Part shown: positions 34,691-42,685 of the stretch, in pieces | Layout: the number at the start of each line of letters is the position of its first letter | Numbering within the stretch: position 1 is the stretch's first letter | Source: Actinomycetota bacterium | Lineage (GTDB): Bacteria > Actinomycetota > Actinomycetes > Streptosporangiales > Streptosporangiaceae | Direction of reading: 5' to 3' | DNA length: 64,000 nucleotides | Assembly (NCBI GenBank): GCA_019240215.1 | Contig: JAFAYQ010000063.1 | Span: 124,001 to 188,000 of the forward strand | The notes under the pieces: generated by a model | What the model was told of the DNA's origin: nothing | Seen by the model: the letters and a program-made list of their open reading frames with translations, nothing else | Database searches by the model: none | Position numbers and translations under genes: made by a program

Positions 34691-34921
34691 TCAGCCGTGG
34701 TCTTCGCGGCTGTCGTGCCGCCAGTCCTTACCGAACTCGCCGTCGTGCAGCCGCCGCAGCAGGTGGGCGTGGTGGTCCAGCTGGTCGGCCGCCCGCAGCA
34801 TCTCGTGGTAGTCCTGCCCGTGGTCGCGGGCCGGGGTCTTCTCCTCCGCGCGCTTGCGGACGATGTGCAGCTCCTCGCGGCTCAGCTCCACGATCTTGTT
34901 CAGCGCCTGCTCCAGGTCCAT
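34691..34921 (-). CDS. Small charged helical protein, 76 aa
   Basis: A 76-residue charged, probably coiled-coil protein (MDLEQALNKIVELSREELHI, later HEMLRAADQLDHHAHLLRRL). A strong AAGGAGG lies 6 bases before ATG 34921, which fixes this start over the longer frame. Unknown family. It ends 23 bases from the convergent lipoprotein gene and starts 22 bases after the stop of the MocR gene on the same strand. Confidence 0.75.
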   Translation of the reverse strand: MDLEQALNKIVELSREELHIVRKRAEEKTPARDHGQDYHEMLRAADQLDHHAHLLRRLHDGEFGKDWRHDSREDHG

Positions 34922-34943
34922 GATCGCCTCCTTGGCCCCGACC

Positions 34944-36386
34944 CTACGTGGCGGCGTCGGCCATGATCGAGGAGAGCCGGCCAATGGCGTCGTTGATGTC
35001 GGCCGGCGCCGGGGCGGCGCTGTAGCTGATCCGCACGTGCGGGCTGCCGTTGCCGCTCGGGTAGTAGTTGTCGCCCGGGGTCAGGCACACCCCGCTGGCC
35101 AGCGCGGCCGCCGCGAACTGCCTGCTGTCGGCGTGGGCGGGCAGCGCCACCCACAGGTGGTAACCGCCGCGCGGGTGGTGAGCGAGCGCGCCCGGCCCGA
35201 ACGTCGCCGTCACCGCGCTGGTGGCGACCCCGCGCCGGTGCCGCAGGCTCTTGGCCAGGGTGGCCAGCGCCCGCCGCCAGCCGGGGGCGGTGACGACCTC
35301 GAGCGCGGTGAACTGCAGCGGCGCCGGCACCAGCATGGTGTCGATGATCACGGCCGCCCGCAGCCGGGCCATCACCGGGCCGCGGGCGGCCAGCGCCCCG
35401 ACCCGCAGGTTGGGCGAGGTGACCTTGGTCAGCGACCGGATGTGGACGACGACACCGTCGGCGTCGCCGGCGATCAGCGGTGGTGGCACCGGCCCAGCGT
35501 CCTGGTGGGTCATGTGCCGGGCGTAGTCGTCCTCGATGACGAACGCCCCGTGCTGGCGCGCGATCGCCACCAGTTCCTGGCCCCGCTGGGGGCTGAGGCT
35601 GATGCCGGTCGGGTTCTGGTACTGCGGCTGGACCGCCACCACCCGGGCCCGGGTGCGGCCGAGCACCTCGTCCAGGTAGTCCGGGCGCATGCCCTCGCCG
35701 TCGAGCGGGACCGCGACCGGGTGCAGGCCGGCCGCCCGGGCGGCCGCCACCGTGCCCGGGTAGGTGGGTGACTCGACCACCACCGGGTCGCCGGGCTGGG
35801 TCAGCGCCCGCAGCGCGGTGGCCATCGCGTTCTGGCCGCCTTCGCCGACGAGGATGTCGTGGCGGCCGAGCCCGCCGCCGATGTCGGCCGCGAACCAGTC
35901 GCGCAGATCGGGCAGCCCCCCAGGGGCCGGCCGGTCCCAGGCGGCCGGGCGCCGGGCTGCCCGCGACAGCGCCGCGCTCAGCATCGGCAGCGGCTGCAGC
36001 TCCGGGTGCAGGTAGCCGCCGTTGAGGTCGATGACGTCGGGGTGGGCGGCCGCCAGGGTGGCCAGCAGGCCGGTCGCGTCAAACCGGCGCAGCGGCTCGG
36101 CGGCGCCGTCACCGGGACCGGCCAGCTCGAGCGCGGCCTGCTGCCAGGAGGTGTCGCCCGCCCGGGCGACCGGCCGGGCCTGGGTGCGGTACGAGCCGGC
36201 CCCCGGCCGCGACTCGATCAGGCCCTGCTGGGCCAGCAGTGACAGCGCATGGGCGACGGTGGTGGCGCTGACGCTGAACCGGCGGACCAGCTCCCGGTGG
36301 GTGGGAATCCTGGTCCCGGCGGGCAGCGGCTCGATCTCACGCGCCACCGCCTCCGCCAGCTGACCGAAACCGCTATCATTGTTCAT
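34944..36386 (-). CDS. MocR/PdxR-type GntR regulator with aminotransferase fold
   Basis: A 480-residue MocR-type regulator. An N-terminal GntR winged helix (about 5-70; RIPTHRELVRRFSVSATTVA) is linked to a fold-type I aminotransferase domain (about 100-478). Its PLP Lys is in RSLTKVTSPNLRVGA, with VVAVQPQYQNPTG and VIEDDYARHM. These proteins sense PLP or PLP-amine adducts and usually control a neighbouring vitamin B6, GABA or transporter gene. ATG 36386 overlaps the ATG of the divergent EamA gene, which is its obvious target. TACTGT lies 8 bases upstream. Confidence 0.95.
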   Translation of the reverse strand: MNNDSGFGQLAEAVAREIEPLPAGTRIPTHRELVRRFSVSATTVAHALSLLAQQGLIESRPGAGSYRTQARPVARAGDTSWQQAALELAGPGDGAAEPLRRFDATGLLATLAAAHPDVIDLNGGYLHPELQPLPMLSAALSRAARRPAAWDRPAPGGLPDLRDWFAADIGGGLGRHDILVGEGGQNAMATALRALTQPGDPVVVESPTYPGTVAAARAAGLHPVAVPLDGEGMRPDYLDEVLGRTRARVVAVQPQYQNPTGISLSPQRGQELVAIARQHGAFVIEDDYARHMTHQDAGPVPPPLIAGDADGVVVHIRSLTKVTSPNLRVGALAARGPVMARLRAAVIIDTMLVPAPLQFTALEVVTAPGWRRALATLAKSLRHRRGVATSAVTATFGPGALAHHPRGGYHLWVALPAHADSRQFAAAALASGVCLTPGDNYYPSGNGSPHVRISYSAAPAPADINDAIGRLSSIMADAAT

Positions 36387-36408
36387 GACGGACAACAGTA
36401 GCGCTATC
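36371..36408. promoter_or_regulatory. Overlapping divergent starts flanked by direct repeat CGCTATC
   Basis: The start codons of MocR (36386, minus) and EamA (36385, plus) overlap inside TCATGA (36383-36388). CGCTATC occurs at 36371-36377 and 36402-36408, same orientation, 31 bases apart (about three helical turns), as direct repeats do in MocR-type operators such as that of GabR. TATCAT (36374-36379) lies five bases before the EamA ATG, and on the other strand TACTGT lies eight bases before the MocR ATG. Binding to both repeats would close both promoters. Confidence 0.7.
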
Positions 36409-37284
36409 GCTCAGCCGAGAGTATCGCCACTGGCCAGCGGGACCGGGCTGGCGGCCCTCGGGGTGCTGGCGTTTTCGTTCAGCTTCCCGGCCACCGCCTG
36501 GGCGCTGACGGGGTTCGGGGCCTGGAGCGTGGTCGGCCTGCGCGGGTCGGTGGCTGCGCTGATCGCGGCGGCGGCGCTGCTGGTGGCCCGCGCCCGGTGG
36601 CCGTCCCGGTCCGACTGGGCCGCCCTGGCGGTGGTGGCGGGCGGCTGCGCGGTCGGGTTCCCGCTGCTCACCACCCTGGCCCTGCAAACCTCGTCGACCG
36701 CCCACTCGGCCGTGGTGATCGGCGCGCTGCCGATGGCGACGGCTGCGTTCGCCGCCCTGCGGACCGGCCACCGCCCGTCCCGGCTGTTCTGGGCGGCGGC
36801 CACGGCCGGGGCGGTGATCATCGTGGGGTTCACGCTCACGCAGGACCACGGGCGCCCCACCGTGGCCGACCTCTACCTGTTCGCCGCGCTGCTGATCTGC
36901 GCGGCCGGCTACGCCGAGGGCGGCGGGCTGGCCCGGCGGATGCCGGGCTGGCAGGTCATCGCCTGGGCCATCGTGCTGGCCGCCCCGGTCAACCTGGCGC
37001 TGGCGGCGGTGGCGCTGCCCCGCGAGCCGGTCCACCTCACCGCCCACGCGCTGCTCGGGCTGGCCTACATCGCCGCCATCTCCCAGTTCGGCGGGTTCGT
37101 GCTCTGGTACCGGGGCATGGGCCTGATCGGCGTCGCCCGGGCCAGCCAGCTGCAGCTCGCCCAGCCGCTGCTGACGCTGGTGTGGGCGGTACTGCTGCTC
37201 GGCGAGCACCTCACGCTGGCCGTCCCGCTGACCGCGGTGGCCGTGCTCACCTGCATCGCCATCACCCAGCGGGCCCGGGCCTGA
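36385..37284 (+). CDS. EamA/DMT-superfamily transporter
   Basis: A 299-residue transporter with ten predicted membrane helices in two EamA repeats (about 20-135 and 150-295). The start of the first repeat is LAALGVLAFSFSFPATAWAL, and the end of the second is LLGEHLTLAVPLTAVAVLTC. It probably exports an amino acid, amine or metabolite related to the signal read by the adjacent MocR protein. ATG 36385 is supported by TATCAT five bases upstream; there is no Shine-Dalgarno. Confidence 0.92.
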   Translation: MTDNSSAIAQPRVSPLASGTGLAALGVLAFSFSFPATAWALTGFGAWSVVGLRGSVAALIAAAALLVARARWPSRSDWAALAVVAGGCAVGFPLLTTLALQTSSTAHSAVVIGALPMATAAFAALRTGHRPSRLFWAAATAGAVIIVGFTLTQDHGRPTVADLYLFAALLICAAGYAEGGGLARRMPGWQVIAWAIVLAAPVNLALAAVALPREPVHLTAHALLGLAYIAAISQFGGFVLWYRGMGLIGVARASQLQLAQPLLTLVWAVLLLGEHLTLAVPLTAVAVLTCIAITQRARA

Positions 37285-37295
37285 CCGCCCGCCGC

Positions 37296-37865
37296 CTACT
37301 GGCCGTCCCCGGCCCTGACCAGGCGGTCGGGGACGACGGCGATGATCACCGGCATCAGCAGGGCGACGATCAGCAGCTCCCGGAACGGACCCTCGGCGGT
37401 GTAGGCGGCGAAGAACTCGGTGCCGCCGATGAAGCCCAGCCAGACCACGATGTTCCAGGTCAGCGCCTGCCAGACCGCCCGCATCCCGGTCGCGCCGCCC
37501 CGGTAGCGGAGCACCGCGCGGAGGAACAGGAAGGCCCCGAACCCCTCGGCCAGCGCCGCCAGCAGCACCACCGTGCTGGTCGTCCAGCCCGGCCACCCGT
37601 AGACCTTGGTGATCGAGGTGATGTAGGCCGCGTTACCCGAGTTCAGGAACGTCCAGTGGAAATGGCCGACGGTCACGGCGAAGTTGATCGCATTGGTGAG
37701 CGCCACCATCGTGAAATAAAGGGCTCCGACCGCCAGGACCAGCCGTTTGAGCAGCAGGCCCGGCTGGTCCAGGGTGCGGGACCAGAATCCATCGGTGGCG
37801 GCGGCCGAGGGGTCCGGGCCGGCGGGGGCCGGGGTCTGCGGGCGGGCGCGGAGCTGGGTGAACAT
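37296..37865 (-). CDS. Integral membrane protein, possibly DUF2165-like
   Basis: A 189-residue protein with four or five membrane helices after a 40-residue cytoplasmic start. Features are ALTNAINFAVTVGHFHW, LAALAEGFGAFLFLRAVLRY and WLGFIGGTEFFAAYTAEGPF; the last resembles the iGGEWF region of DUF2165 proteins, but I am not sure of the family. AAAGGA lies 9 bases before ATG 37865. It is divergent from the Clp_N gene; the stretch between holds several operator-like palindromes. Convergent with EamA, ending 11 bases from it. Confidence 0.75.
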   Translation of the reverse strand: MFTQLRARPQTPAPAGPDPSAAATDGFWSRTLDQPGLLLKRLVLAVGALYFTMVALTNAINFAVTVGHFHWTFLNSGNAAYITSITKVYGWPGWTTSTVVLLAALAEGFGAFLFLRAVLRYRGGATGMRAVWQALTWNIVVWLGFIGGTEFFAAYTAEGPFRELLIVALLMPVIIAVVPDRLVRAGDGQ

Positions 37866-37961
37866 TTTAAATATTCCTTTACTGACGCCGATTGTTTCGG
37901 TAGCTCCACTATTGGCCAGCCTGGGGAATCGCACCCTAGGGAAACTTCCTAGTCGCACGGG

Positions 37962-38013
37962 CCTCGTCAGCATGTGTTGACGAACCGAGCCTCGTCAGCT
38001 TATGCTGACGAGG
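37962..38013 (+). promoter_or_regulatory. Tandem operator overlapping promoter of Clp_N gene
   Basis: Two related 22-24-base palindromic sites start 28 bases apart. The first, from 37962, is imperfect (CGTCA-N8-TGACG); the second is a perfect CCTCGTCAGC-TTAT-GCTGACGAGG (37990-38013). The -35 box TTGACG (37977-37982) lies inside the first site and the -10 box TATGCT (38001-38006) inside the second, with an 18-base spacer. A third symmetry, CTAGG-N7-CCTAG (37936-37952), lies farther upstream. A repressor filling both sites would block the promoter. The regulator is not identifiable here. Confidence 0.75.
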
Positions 38014-38039
38014 AGGTAACCGGCGATCGGGAGGCAGCG

Positions 38040-38642
38040 ATGACCGAGTACATGACCGCCGAGGCCCGCGCGATCGCGATCGAGGCCTGCCGCCAGGCCA
38101 TCCGGCTGCGGCACCCCTACCTGGGGGCCGAGCACCTGCTGCTGGCGCTGGCCGGCTGCGGCCAGCCCGCGGGCGCGGTGCTGCGCGAGCGGGGCGTCGG
38201 CCCCGGCCGGGTCGAGGCCGAGATCGTGCGGCTGGCCGGCGGCGGCCTGTTCGGCGACCTGGATCGCAAGGCGCTGGCCGCGGTCGGGGTCGACGTCGAC
38301 GCCGTGCGCGCCCGCACCGAGGCGTCCTTCGGCGCGCAGGCGCTCACCCGGGCCGCCCGGGCCATCGGCCGTCAGCCGGGCCGGTTCGACCTGCGGCCCC
38401 GGTCCGGCGCGGTGCTGGACGGCGTCTTCCTGCCGCACGGTCCCGGGGCCGGCCAGGTGCTGCTCGGCGCCCGCCGCCAGGCCGAGGCGCGCGGCCTGAC
38501 CGGGCCGGCCGGGGTCGCGGACCTGGCGCTGGCCGTGGTCGCGGTCGACGAGGGGCTGGTGCCCCCGATCCTGGCCGCCCTCGGCGTGGCCGGGCCGGCC
38601 CTGGCCGCGGCGATCGCGGACCGCTACCGCTCGGCGGGCTGA
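38040..38642 (+). CDS. Clp N-terminal domain protein without AAA+ module
   Basis: A 200-residue protein made of two Clp_N-type repeats. The first (about 5-70) has EACRQAIRLRHPYLGAEHLL, the usual opening of the ClpC/ClpA N-domain. A second, weaker repeat follows (about 125-195; LLGARRQAEARGLTGPAGVA). The ATPase and ClpP-binding parts are absent, so it may act as a free adaptor or decoy for the Clp protease, or as a small-molecule sensor. GGGAGG lies 5 bases before ATG 38040. Its 3' end overlaps the convergent TetR gene by 19 bases. Confidence 0.88.
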   Translation: MTEYMTAEARAIAIEACRQAIRLRHPYLGAEHLLLALAGCGQPAGAVLRERGVGPGRVEAEIVRLAGGGLFGDLDRKALAAVGVDVDAVRARTEASFGAQALTRAARAIGRQPGRFDLRPRSGAVLDGVFLPHGPGAGQVLLGARRQAEARGLTGPAGVADLALAVVAVDEGLVPPILAALGVAGPALAAAIADRYRSAG

Positions 38643-39316
38643 CCGGCGGCGGGGTCGCCGAACGACCGGTTCATCCGCTGCAGCGACCGCTGGATCTGGC
38701 GGCGCGACGGCGGCGGCGGCAGGGGCGGCGGCGCTCCGGCCCCGGAGGCCGCGAACGCCTGCAGCAGGTAGGCGACCAGGCGCGGCTGGGTGCGGGGGGC
38801 GGTCCGGGCGGTGCCCATGATCACGCCCTGGTTGGCCATCAGCAGCATGACGATGTCCTCGGGCACGAAGTCGGCCCGCAGCGCCCCCGCCCGCTGGGCC
38901 CGCTCGACCAGGGTCTTGATGCCCGCGTAGGTCCGGCGGTGCAGCGTCTCGAACTCCCCGGCCGCCGGCGACGACAGCGTGACCAGGTCGCGGAAGCCGG
39001 GGTCGCGGGCCTGCATCCGGGTCATCGTCTCGACGTAGCGGCAGAACCCGGTCCACGGGTCGGGCTCGGCCACGGCGTCGTCGACCGCCGCGGCGAACTC
39101 CTCCATCTCGGCCGCGAAGGCGGCCGCGATCAGGGCCCCGCGGGTCGGGAAGCGCCGGTAGAGGGTGCCGATCCCCACGCCCGCCCGGCGGGCGATGCCG
39201 TGCAGCGGGGCCTCCAGGCCCGATTCGGCGAACGCCGCCCGGGCCGCCTTGATGATCTGGGCCCGGTTGCGCTCGGCGTCGGACCGCAGCACCGGCCGGC
39301 CACTGTCGGGGCCCAT
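38624..39316 (-). CDS. TetR family regulator
   Basis: A 230-residue TetR protein. HTH at about 14-60 (AERNRAQIIKAARAAFAESG, then IARRAGVGIGTLYRRFPTRG), followed by a helical ligand domain (TetR_C type with LVTLSSPAAGEFETLHRRTY) and a Pro/Arg-rich tail. ATG 39316 is used; an upstream GTG at 39331 would add five residues. It is divergent from the cupin gene, with two 16-base operators between. Confidence 0.92.
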   Translation of the reverse strand: MGPDSGRPVLRSDAERNRAQIIKAARAAFAESGLEAPLHGIARRAGVGIGTLYRRFPTRGALIAAAFAAEMEEFAAAVDDAVAEPDPWTGFCRYVETMTRMQARDPGFRDLVTLSSPAAGEFETLHRRTYAGIKTLVERAQRAGALRADFVPEDIVMLLMANQGVIMGTARTAPRTQPRLVAYLLQAFAASGAGAPPPLPPPPSRRQIQRSLQRMNRSFGDPAAGQPAER

Positions 39317-39364
39317 CCCGTCACGGTACACCTAAGTTGACGATGCCGTCCGGTTAGCTGATAC

Positions 39365-39398
39365 TGGACACATTCGTCCATTTGGACACATGCGTCCA
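39365..39398. promoter_or_regulatory. Twin operator TGGACACATnCGTCCA
   Basis: Two 16-base near-palindromes, TGGACACATTCGTCCA (39365-39380) and TGGACACATGCGTCCA (39383-39398), differ at one base and start 18 bases apart. They occupy the promoter region between the TetR gene and the cupin gene. The spacing equals that of the TAGCnnnGCTA pair at 23551, as expected for two repressor dimers side by side. Confidence 0.85.
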
Positions 39399-39418
39399 CT
39401 TAATCTTTGTGAGGCCCC

Positions 39419-39967
39419 GTGGCTGATCGCACCCCCGACGTGAGCTCGCTGGTCGCCAGCATGGCGACCGTGCCCGGCTACTGGCAGCTCGACATTCTCT
39501 GGTCCCCGCTGGTCAGTACCGAGCAGACCGGCGGGGCTTACTCGCTGATGGAGCAGCTGATGCCGGTCCAGGCGGGGCCGCCGCCGCACGTCCACGATCA
39601 CGGCGACGAGCTGTTCTACATCCTCGCGGGCGAGCTCGCTCTCCAGCTCGGCGACCAGGTCGTGACCGGGACCGCGGGCCAGCTGGTGCGGATCCCGGCC
39701 GGTACCCCGCACTGCTTCGCGGTCCGCAGCGACACCGCCCGGGTCCTCAACTTCTACGTGCCCGGCATGCTCGACACGCAGATCGCCATGCTCGGCACCC
39801 CGGCGACCAGTACCCGGCTGCCCACCCGCGAGGATCAGCGCCCCGCCTCGCCCGGCCAGCACGAAGCCTTCAGCCAGCGCCTCCACGACCTGGCCACCCA
39901 GGCCCCCTCCGATCAGCCCGACCTGCTCGCCCGCTACCGGAGCAATGACCCGCCACCACTGCCTTGA
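39419..39967 (+). CDS. Cupin-domain protein (quercetinase-like)
   Basis: A 182-residue single-cupin protein. The metal motif is PPPHVHDHGDELFYILAGEL (His, His, Glu) and the second cupin motif is IPAGTPHCFAVRSD. These proteins are dioxygenases, isomerases or sensors of small aromatic compounds. GTG 39419 has GAGG five bases upstream. It is expected to be induced through the divergent TetR. Confidence 0.88.
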   Translation: MADRTPDVSSLVASMATVPGYWQLDILWSPLVSTEQTGGAYSLMEQLMPVQAGPPPHVHDHGDELFYILAGELALQLGDQVVTGTAGQLVRIPAGTPHCFAVRSDTARVLNFYVPGMLDTQIAMLGTPATSTRLPTREDQRPASPGQHEAFSQRLHDLATQAPSDQPDLLARYRSNDPPPLP

Positions 39968-40000
39968 CGCCGGTCACCCGCCCGGGCTCGGCCGCCGGGC

Positions 40001-40417
40001 TCACTGGGGCGTGACCGTGCTCCACAGCTCGTTGAACGCGATGCTGTCGTAGAACGCGGTGCCGTCCACGACCCGGCCGTCCCGGAGGGTCAGGAACCAG
40101 GCGTAGGTGTTCTGGTAGACGGTGCCCGCGATCGTGGTGCCCTGGCCGTCCCAGACCACGATGACGGTGCGGTTGGGCTCGTCGTCGTAGACGGCGCGGA
40201 TGTTGACCGGCCGGAACGGGTCGCTGGCGCTGAACCGGGCGCCGAACGGGTGCAGCACCTCGTCCATGAACTGCTGGGTGCTGCCGTACTTGCCGGCGGC
40301 GGCCGAGTTCCCGGCGATCTCCCAGGTCATGTCCGCGGCGAAGATGCTGCCGACGTACCCGGTGCCCTCGGCCCACGAGCGGAAGGCCGCGGTCACGATG
40401 TCCCGGTTGGCGCTCAT
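40001..40417 (-). CDS. NTF2-like/SnoaL-like protein
   Basis: A 138-residue NTF2-fold protein (MSANRDIVTAAFRSWAEGTG, MTWEIAGNSAAAGKYGS, TLRDGRVVDGTAFYDSIAFN). Of the nuclear transport factor 2 type common near oxidoreductases; substrate unknown. ATG 40417 has TATCTT seven bases upstream and no Shine-Dalgarno, suggesting a leaderless start; the frame is open to 40588 but that part is not family-like. Convergent with the cupin gene. Confidence 0.85.
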   Translation of the reverse strand: MSANRDIVTAAFRSWAEGTGYVGSIFAADMTWEIAGNSAAAGKYGSTQQFMDEVLHPFGARFSASDPFRPVNIRAVYDDEPNRTVIVVWDGQGTTIAGTVYQNTYAWFLTLRDGRVVDGTAFYDSIAFNELWSTVTPQ

Positions 40418-40569
40418 GGCGATCAAGATACTCGTGGCCTGCCCGGCCGCATCGGCCGCGCTGACCACCGGGCCGGGCTGACCGAACAATAACCAATTAG
40501 GAATTTCGGCCGAAGGTGGCCGATTTAGCGTGTTCTGCGGCCTGACTTCGATACCGTCATCAGCCGGGG

Positions 40570-41592
40570 GTGGTACGTGTGGGCTCAAAGGAGCTGACCG
40601 AGCACCCCGGCAGCCGGACCCGGCCGCCCGAACCGCCGTGGGGGCGAGTGCTAGCCGACACGGTCAAACTGGCCGTGGCCCGGCGCCGCTTCGCCACCCT
40701 GGCCCCGTTCGTGCTGGTCTTGGCGGCGGTGGCCGGAGTCGCTCTGTGGCTGACGGGCGCTTTCACCGCGTCGGCCGCCCCGGCCCCCAAGCCCGTCCGG
40801 ACCTCCAAGCCCGCGACCTCCCGGCCCGCCCCGGTGACCGGGCCGCAGGCCCAGGCGGCCCGCTGGATCGCCGGTCAGGTCGGCGGCGGCGCCGTCATCG
40901 CCTGCGACCCGGGCCTGTGCTCGGTCCTCCAGCAGCACGGGGTGGCGGCCGGCCGCCTGGTGTCGCTGGGGTCGGCCGCGAGCAGCGGGTACGGCGCCGG
41001 CGTGCTGGTGGTCTCCCCGTCGGCCGACGGCCAGGCGACCGCGGCCGCCCAGTGCCCGGCCGCGCTGATCGCGAGCTTCGGCACCGGCGCCCAGCGGGTC
41101 GAGGTCTGCGCGGCCGAGCCCGGCGGAGCCGCCACCTACCAGTCGGACCTGGCCGCCGACCTGGCTGCCCGCCGGTCGGCCGGAGCGCAGCTGACCCGCA
41201 ACCCGCACATCCGCTTCGCCGGGGCCGACAGCACCGAACTGCGGGCCGGCCACGTCGACGCCCGGCTGCTGGCCACCCTGGCGGCGCTCTCGTCCCAGTA
41301 CTCGTTCCAGGTCGGCCCGTTCGGCGACACCGCCCCGGGCGGCCCGGTGGTGTACCGGTCGGCCACGATCACCGGCATCGGCCACGACCGGCCCGCCGCC
41401 CTGGCCATGGTCCACGCGCAGAGCCCGCCCTACGTGCCCGCGCGGGCCGTCACGGCCGGCCCGGACGGCCTCAGCATCGAGTTCGCGGTGCCCAGCCCGC
41501 TCGGCGTGCTGTCGCCGGTGCTCGACAATTCAGCGCCACCGTCGGCCTCGGCCCGGGGTGCGGTCCCATTGAGATCCCGGTACGGGAAATGA
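40570..41592 (+). CDS. Membrane-anchored extracytoplasmic protein, unknown
   Basis: A 340-residue protein with one membrane helix near the N-terminus (about 43-66; FATLAPFVLVLAAVAGVALW) and a large outer part. Features are DPGLCSVLQQHGVAAGRL and ALAAGHVDARLLATLAAL-like stretches, with three Cys in the first half. I do not recognise the family. It starts with GTG (40570 or 40579) and ends 13 bases before the DUF4397 gene, so the two probably form an envelope operon. Confidence 0.75.
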   Translation: MVRVGSKELTEHPGSRTRPPEPPWGRVLADTVKLAVARRRFATLAPFVLVLAAVAGVALWLTGAFTASAAPAPKPVRTSKPATSRPAPVTGPQAQAARWIAGQVGGGAVIACDPGLCSVLQQHGVAAGRLVSLGSAASSGYGAGVLVVSPSADGQATAAAQCPAALIASFGTGAQRVEVCAAEPGGAATYQSDLAADLAARRSAGAQLTRNPHIRFAGADSTELRAGHVDARLLATLAALSSQYSFQVGPFGDTAPGGPVVYRSATITGIGHDRPAALAMVHAQSPPYVPARAVTAGPDGLSIEFAVPSPLGVLSPVLDNSAPPSASARGAVPLRSRYGK

Positions 41593-41605
41593 GGGGGGAC
41601 TGACC

Positions 41606-42679
41606 ATGCGGTGGTTGCGCGGGCGGCTCGCCTGGCTGGTGATGATCGCCGGTCTCCTCGGGGCCGCGGCGGCCCTGGTCGCCGTCACCGCTCCGGCCGC
41701 CTCGGCCGCCCCGGTGGCCGGGCCCGGCTGGGTGCGGACGGACGGGCCGTCCGGCTGGATCCGGATCGCGCACCTGTCGCCCGAGGCCCCGGCCATGGAC
41801 ATGTACCTGTACCCGTTCGGCGATCCCGGGCATCCGGTGGTGCTGCGGGACGTCAGGTACGGCGCCGTCTCCGACTACGTCGCGGTCGCCCCCGGCCAGT
41901 ACACGGTGGCGATGCGCGGTTACGGCGCCCCGGCCACCAGCAAGCCGGCGCTGACCACGAGCTTCATGGTGACCGAGGGGGCCGCGTTCACCCTCGCCGC
42001 CCTCGGGCCCGACCCCGGCCTGCGCACCGAAGTGCTGCGGGACCAGATGAACGCGCCGTCCGGTAAGGCCGTGGTCCGGGTCCTGCAGGCCTCGCTCAAG
42101 CAGCACCAGGTGACGGTCAGCTACGGGACCGACGTGCTCGCCCGTCAGCTCGCGTTCGGGTCCGCCACCGCCTACACGACGATCTCCCCCAGCACCCGGA
42201 CCGTGCAGTTCACGGCGCCGGGCGAGCAGGCCAGTCAGCCGGCCGCCCTCGGGGCCGGCAGCGTGCACACGATCGTGGTCCTCGACAACGGGTCCGGGCT
42301 GAAGGTCGACCTCGTCACCGACGCGGTCGGCAGCCAGGCCAAGCCGACCGGCGGGGTCCAGGCCGGGTTCGGCGGGATGGCGCCGATCCCGGGCCCGAAC
42401 CCGGCCCCCTGGCTGGCGCTGATGGCAGCCGGTGGCCTGCTCGCGGCGGGCGGCTTCATCCAGCTGATCCGCCCGGCCCACCTGTACGAGCCGTCCGGGT
42501 CCCCGCTGCCGGTGGTGGAGGCGGCCCGGCCCCCGGCCGAGCCCCCGCTGGCGGAGTCGGTGGCCGCGGTGGCCGAGTCGGTCCCGGAGCCGGCCGCCGC
42601 GCTGGCCACCGTCAGCCGGGCGCCTGCGGCCGAGCCTTTCTGCCGCTCATCCTGGTCGCACCGGACCGGATGGTACTGA
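41606..42679 (+). CDS. DUF4397 surface protein with C-terminal membrane anchor
   Basis: A 357-residue exported protein. The signal peptide (1-35) ends near ASAAP. The DUF4397 region (about 50-265) opens with WIRIAHLSPEAPAMDMYLYP and has GQYTVAMRGYGAP and VRVLQASLKQHQVTVSYG. A C-terminal membrane helix (about 270-290; PWLALMAAGGLLAAGGF) is followed by an acidic, Ala/Pro-rich cytoplasmic tail. DUF4397 genes often sit beside a sortase, but none is seen here. A GGGG-rich ribosome site precedes ATG 41606. Confidence 0.88.
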   Translation: MRWLRGRLAWLVMIAGLLGAAAALVAVTAPAASAAPVAGPGWVRTDGPSGWIRIAHLSPEAPAMDMYLYPFGDPGHPVVLRDVRYGAVSDYVAVAPGQYTVAMRGYGAPATSKPALTTSFMVTEGAAFTLAALGPDPGLRTEVLRDQMNAPSGKAVVRVLQASLKQHQVTVSYGTDVLARQLAFGSATAYTTISPSTRTVQFTAPGEQASQPAALGAGSVHTIVVLDNGSGLKVDLVTDAVGSQAKPTGGVQAGFGGMAPIPGPNPAPWLALMAAGGLLAAGGFIQLIRPAHLYEPSGSPLPVVEAARPPAEPPLAESVAAVAESVPEPAAALATVSRAPAAEPFCRSSWSHRTGWY

Positions 42680-42685
42680 GGGACC

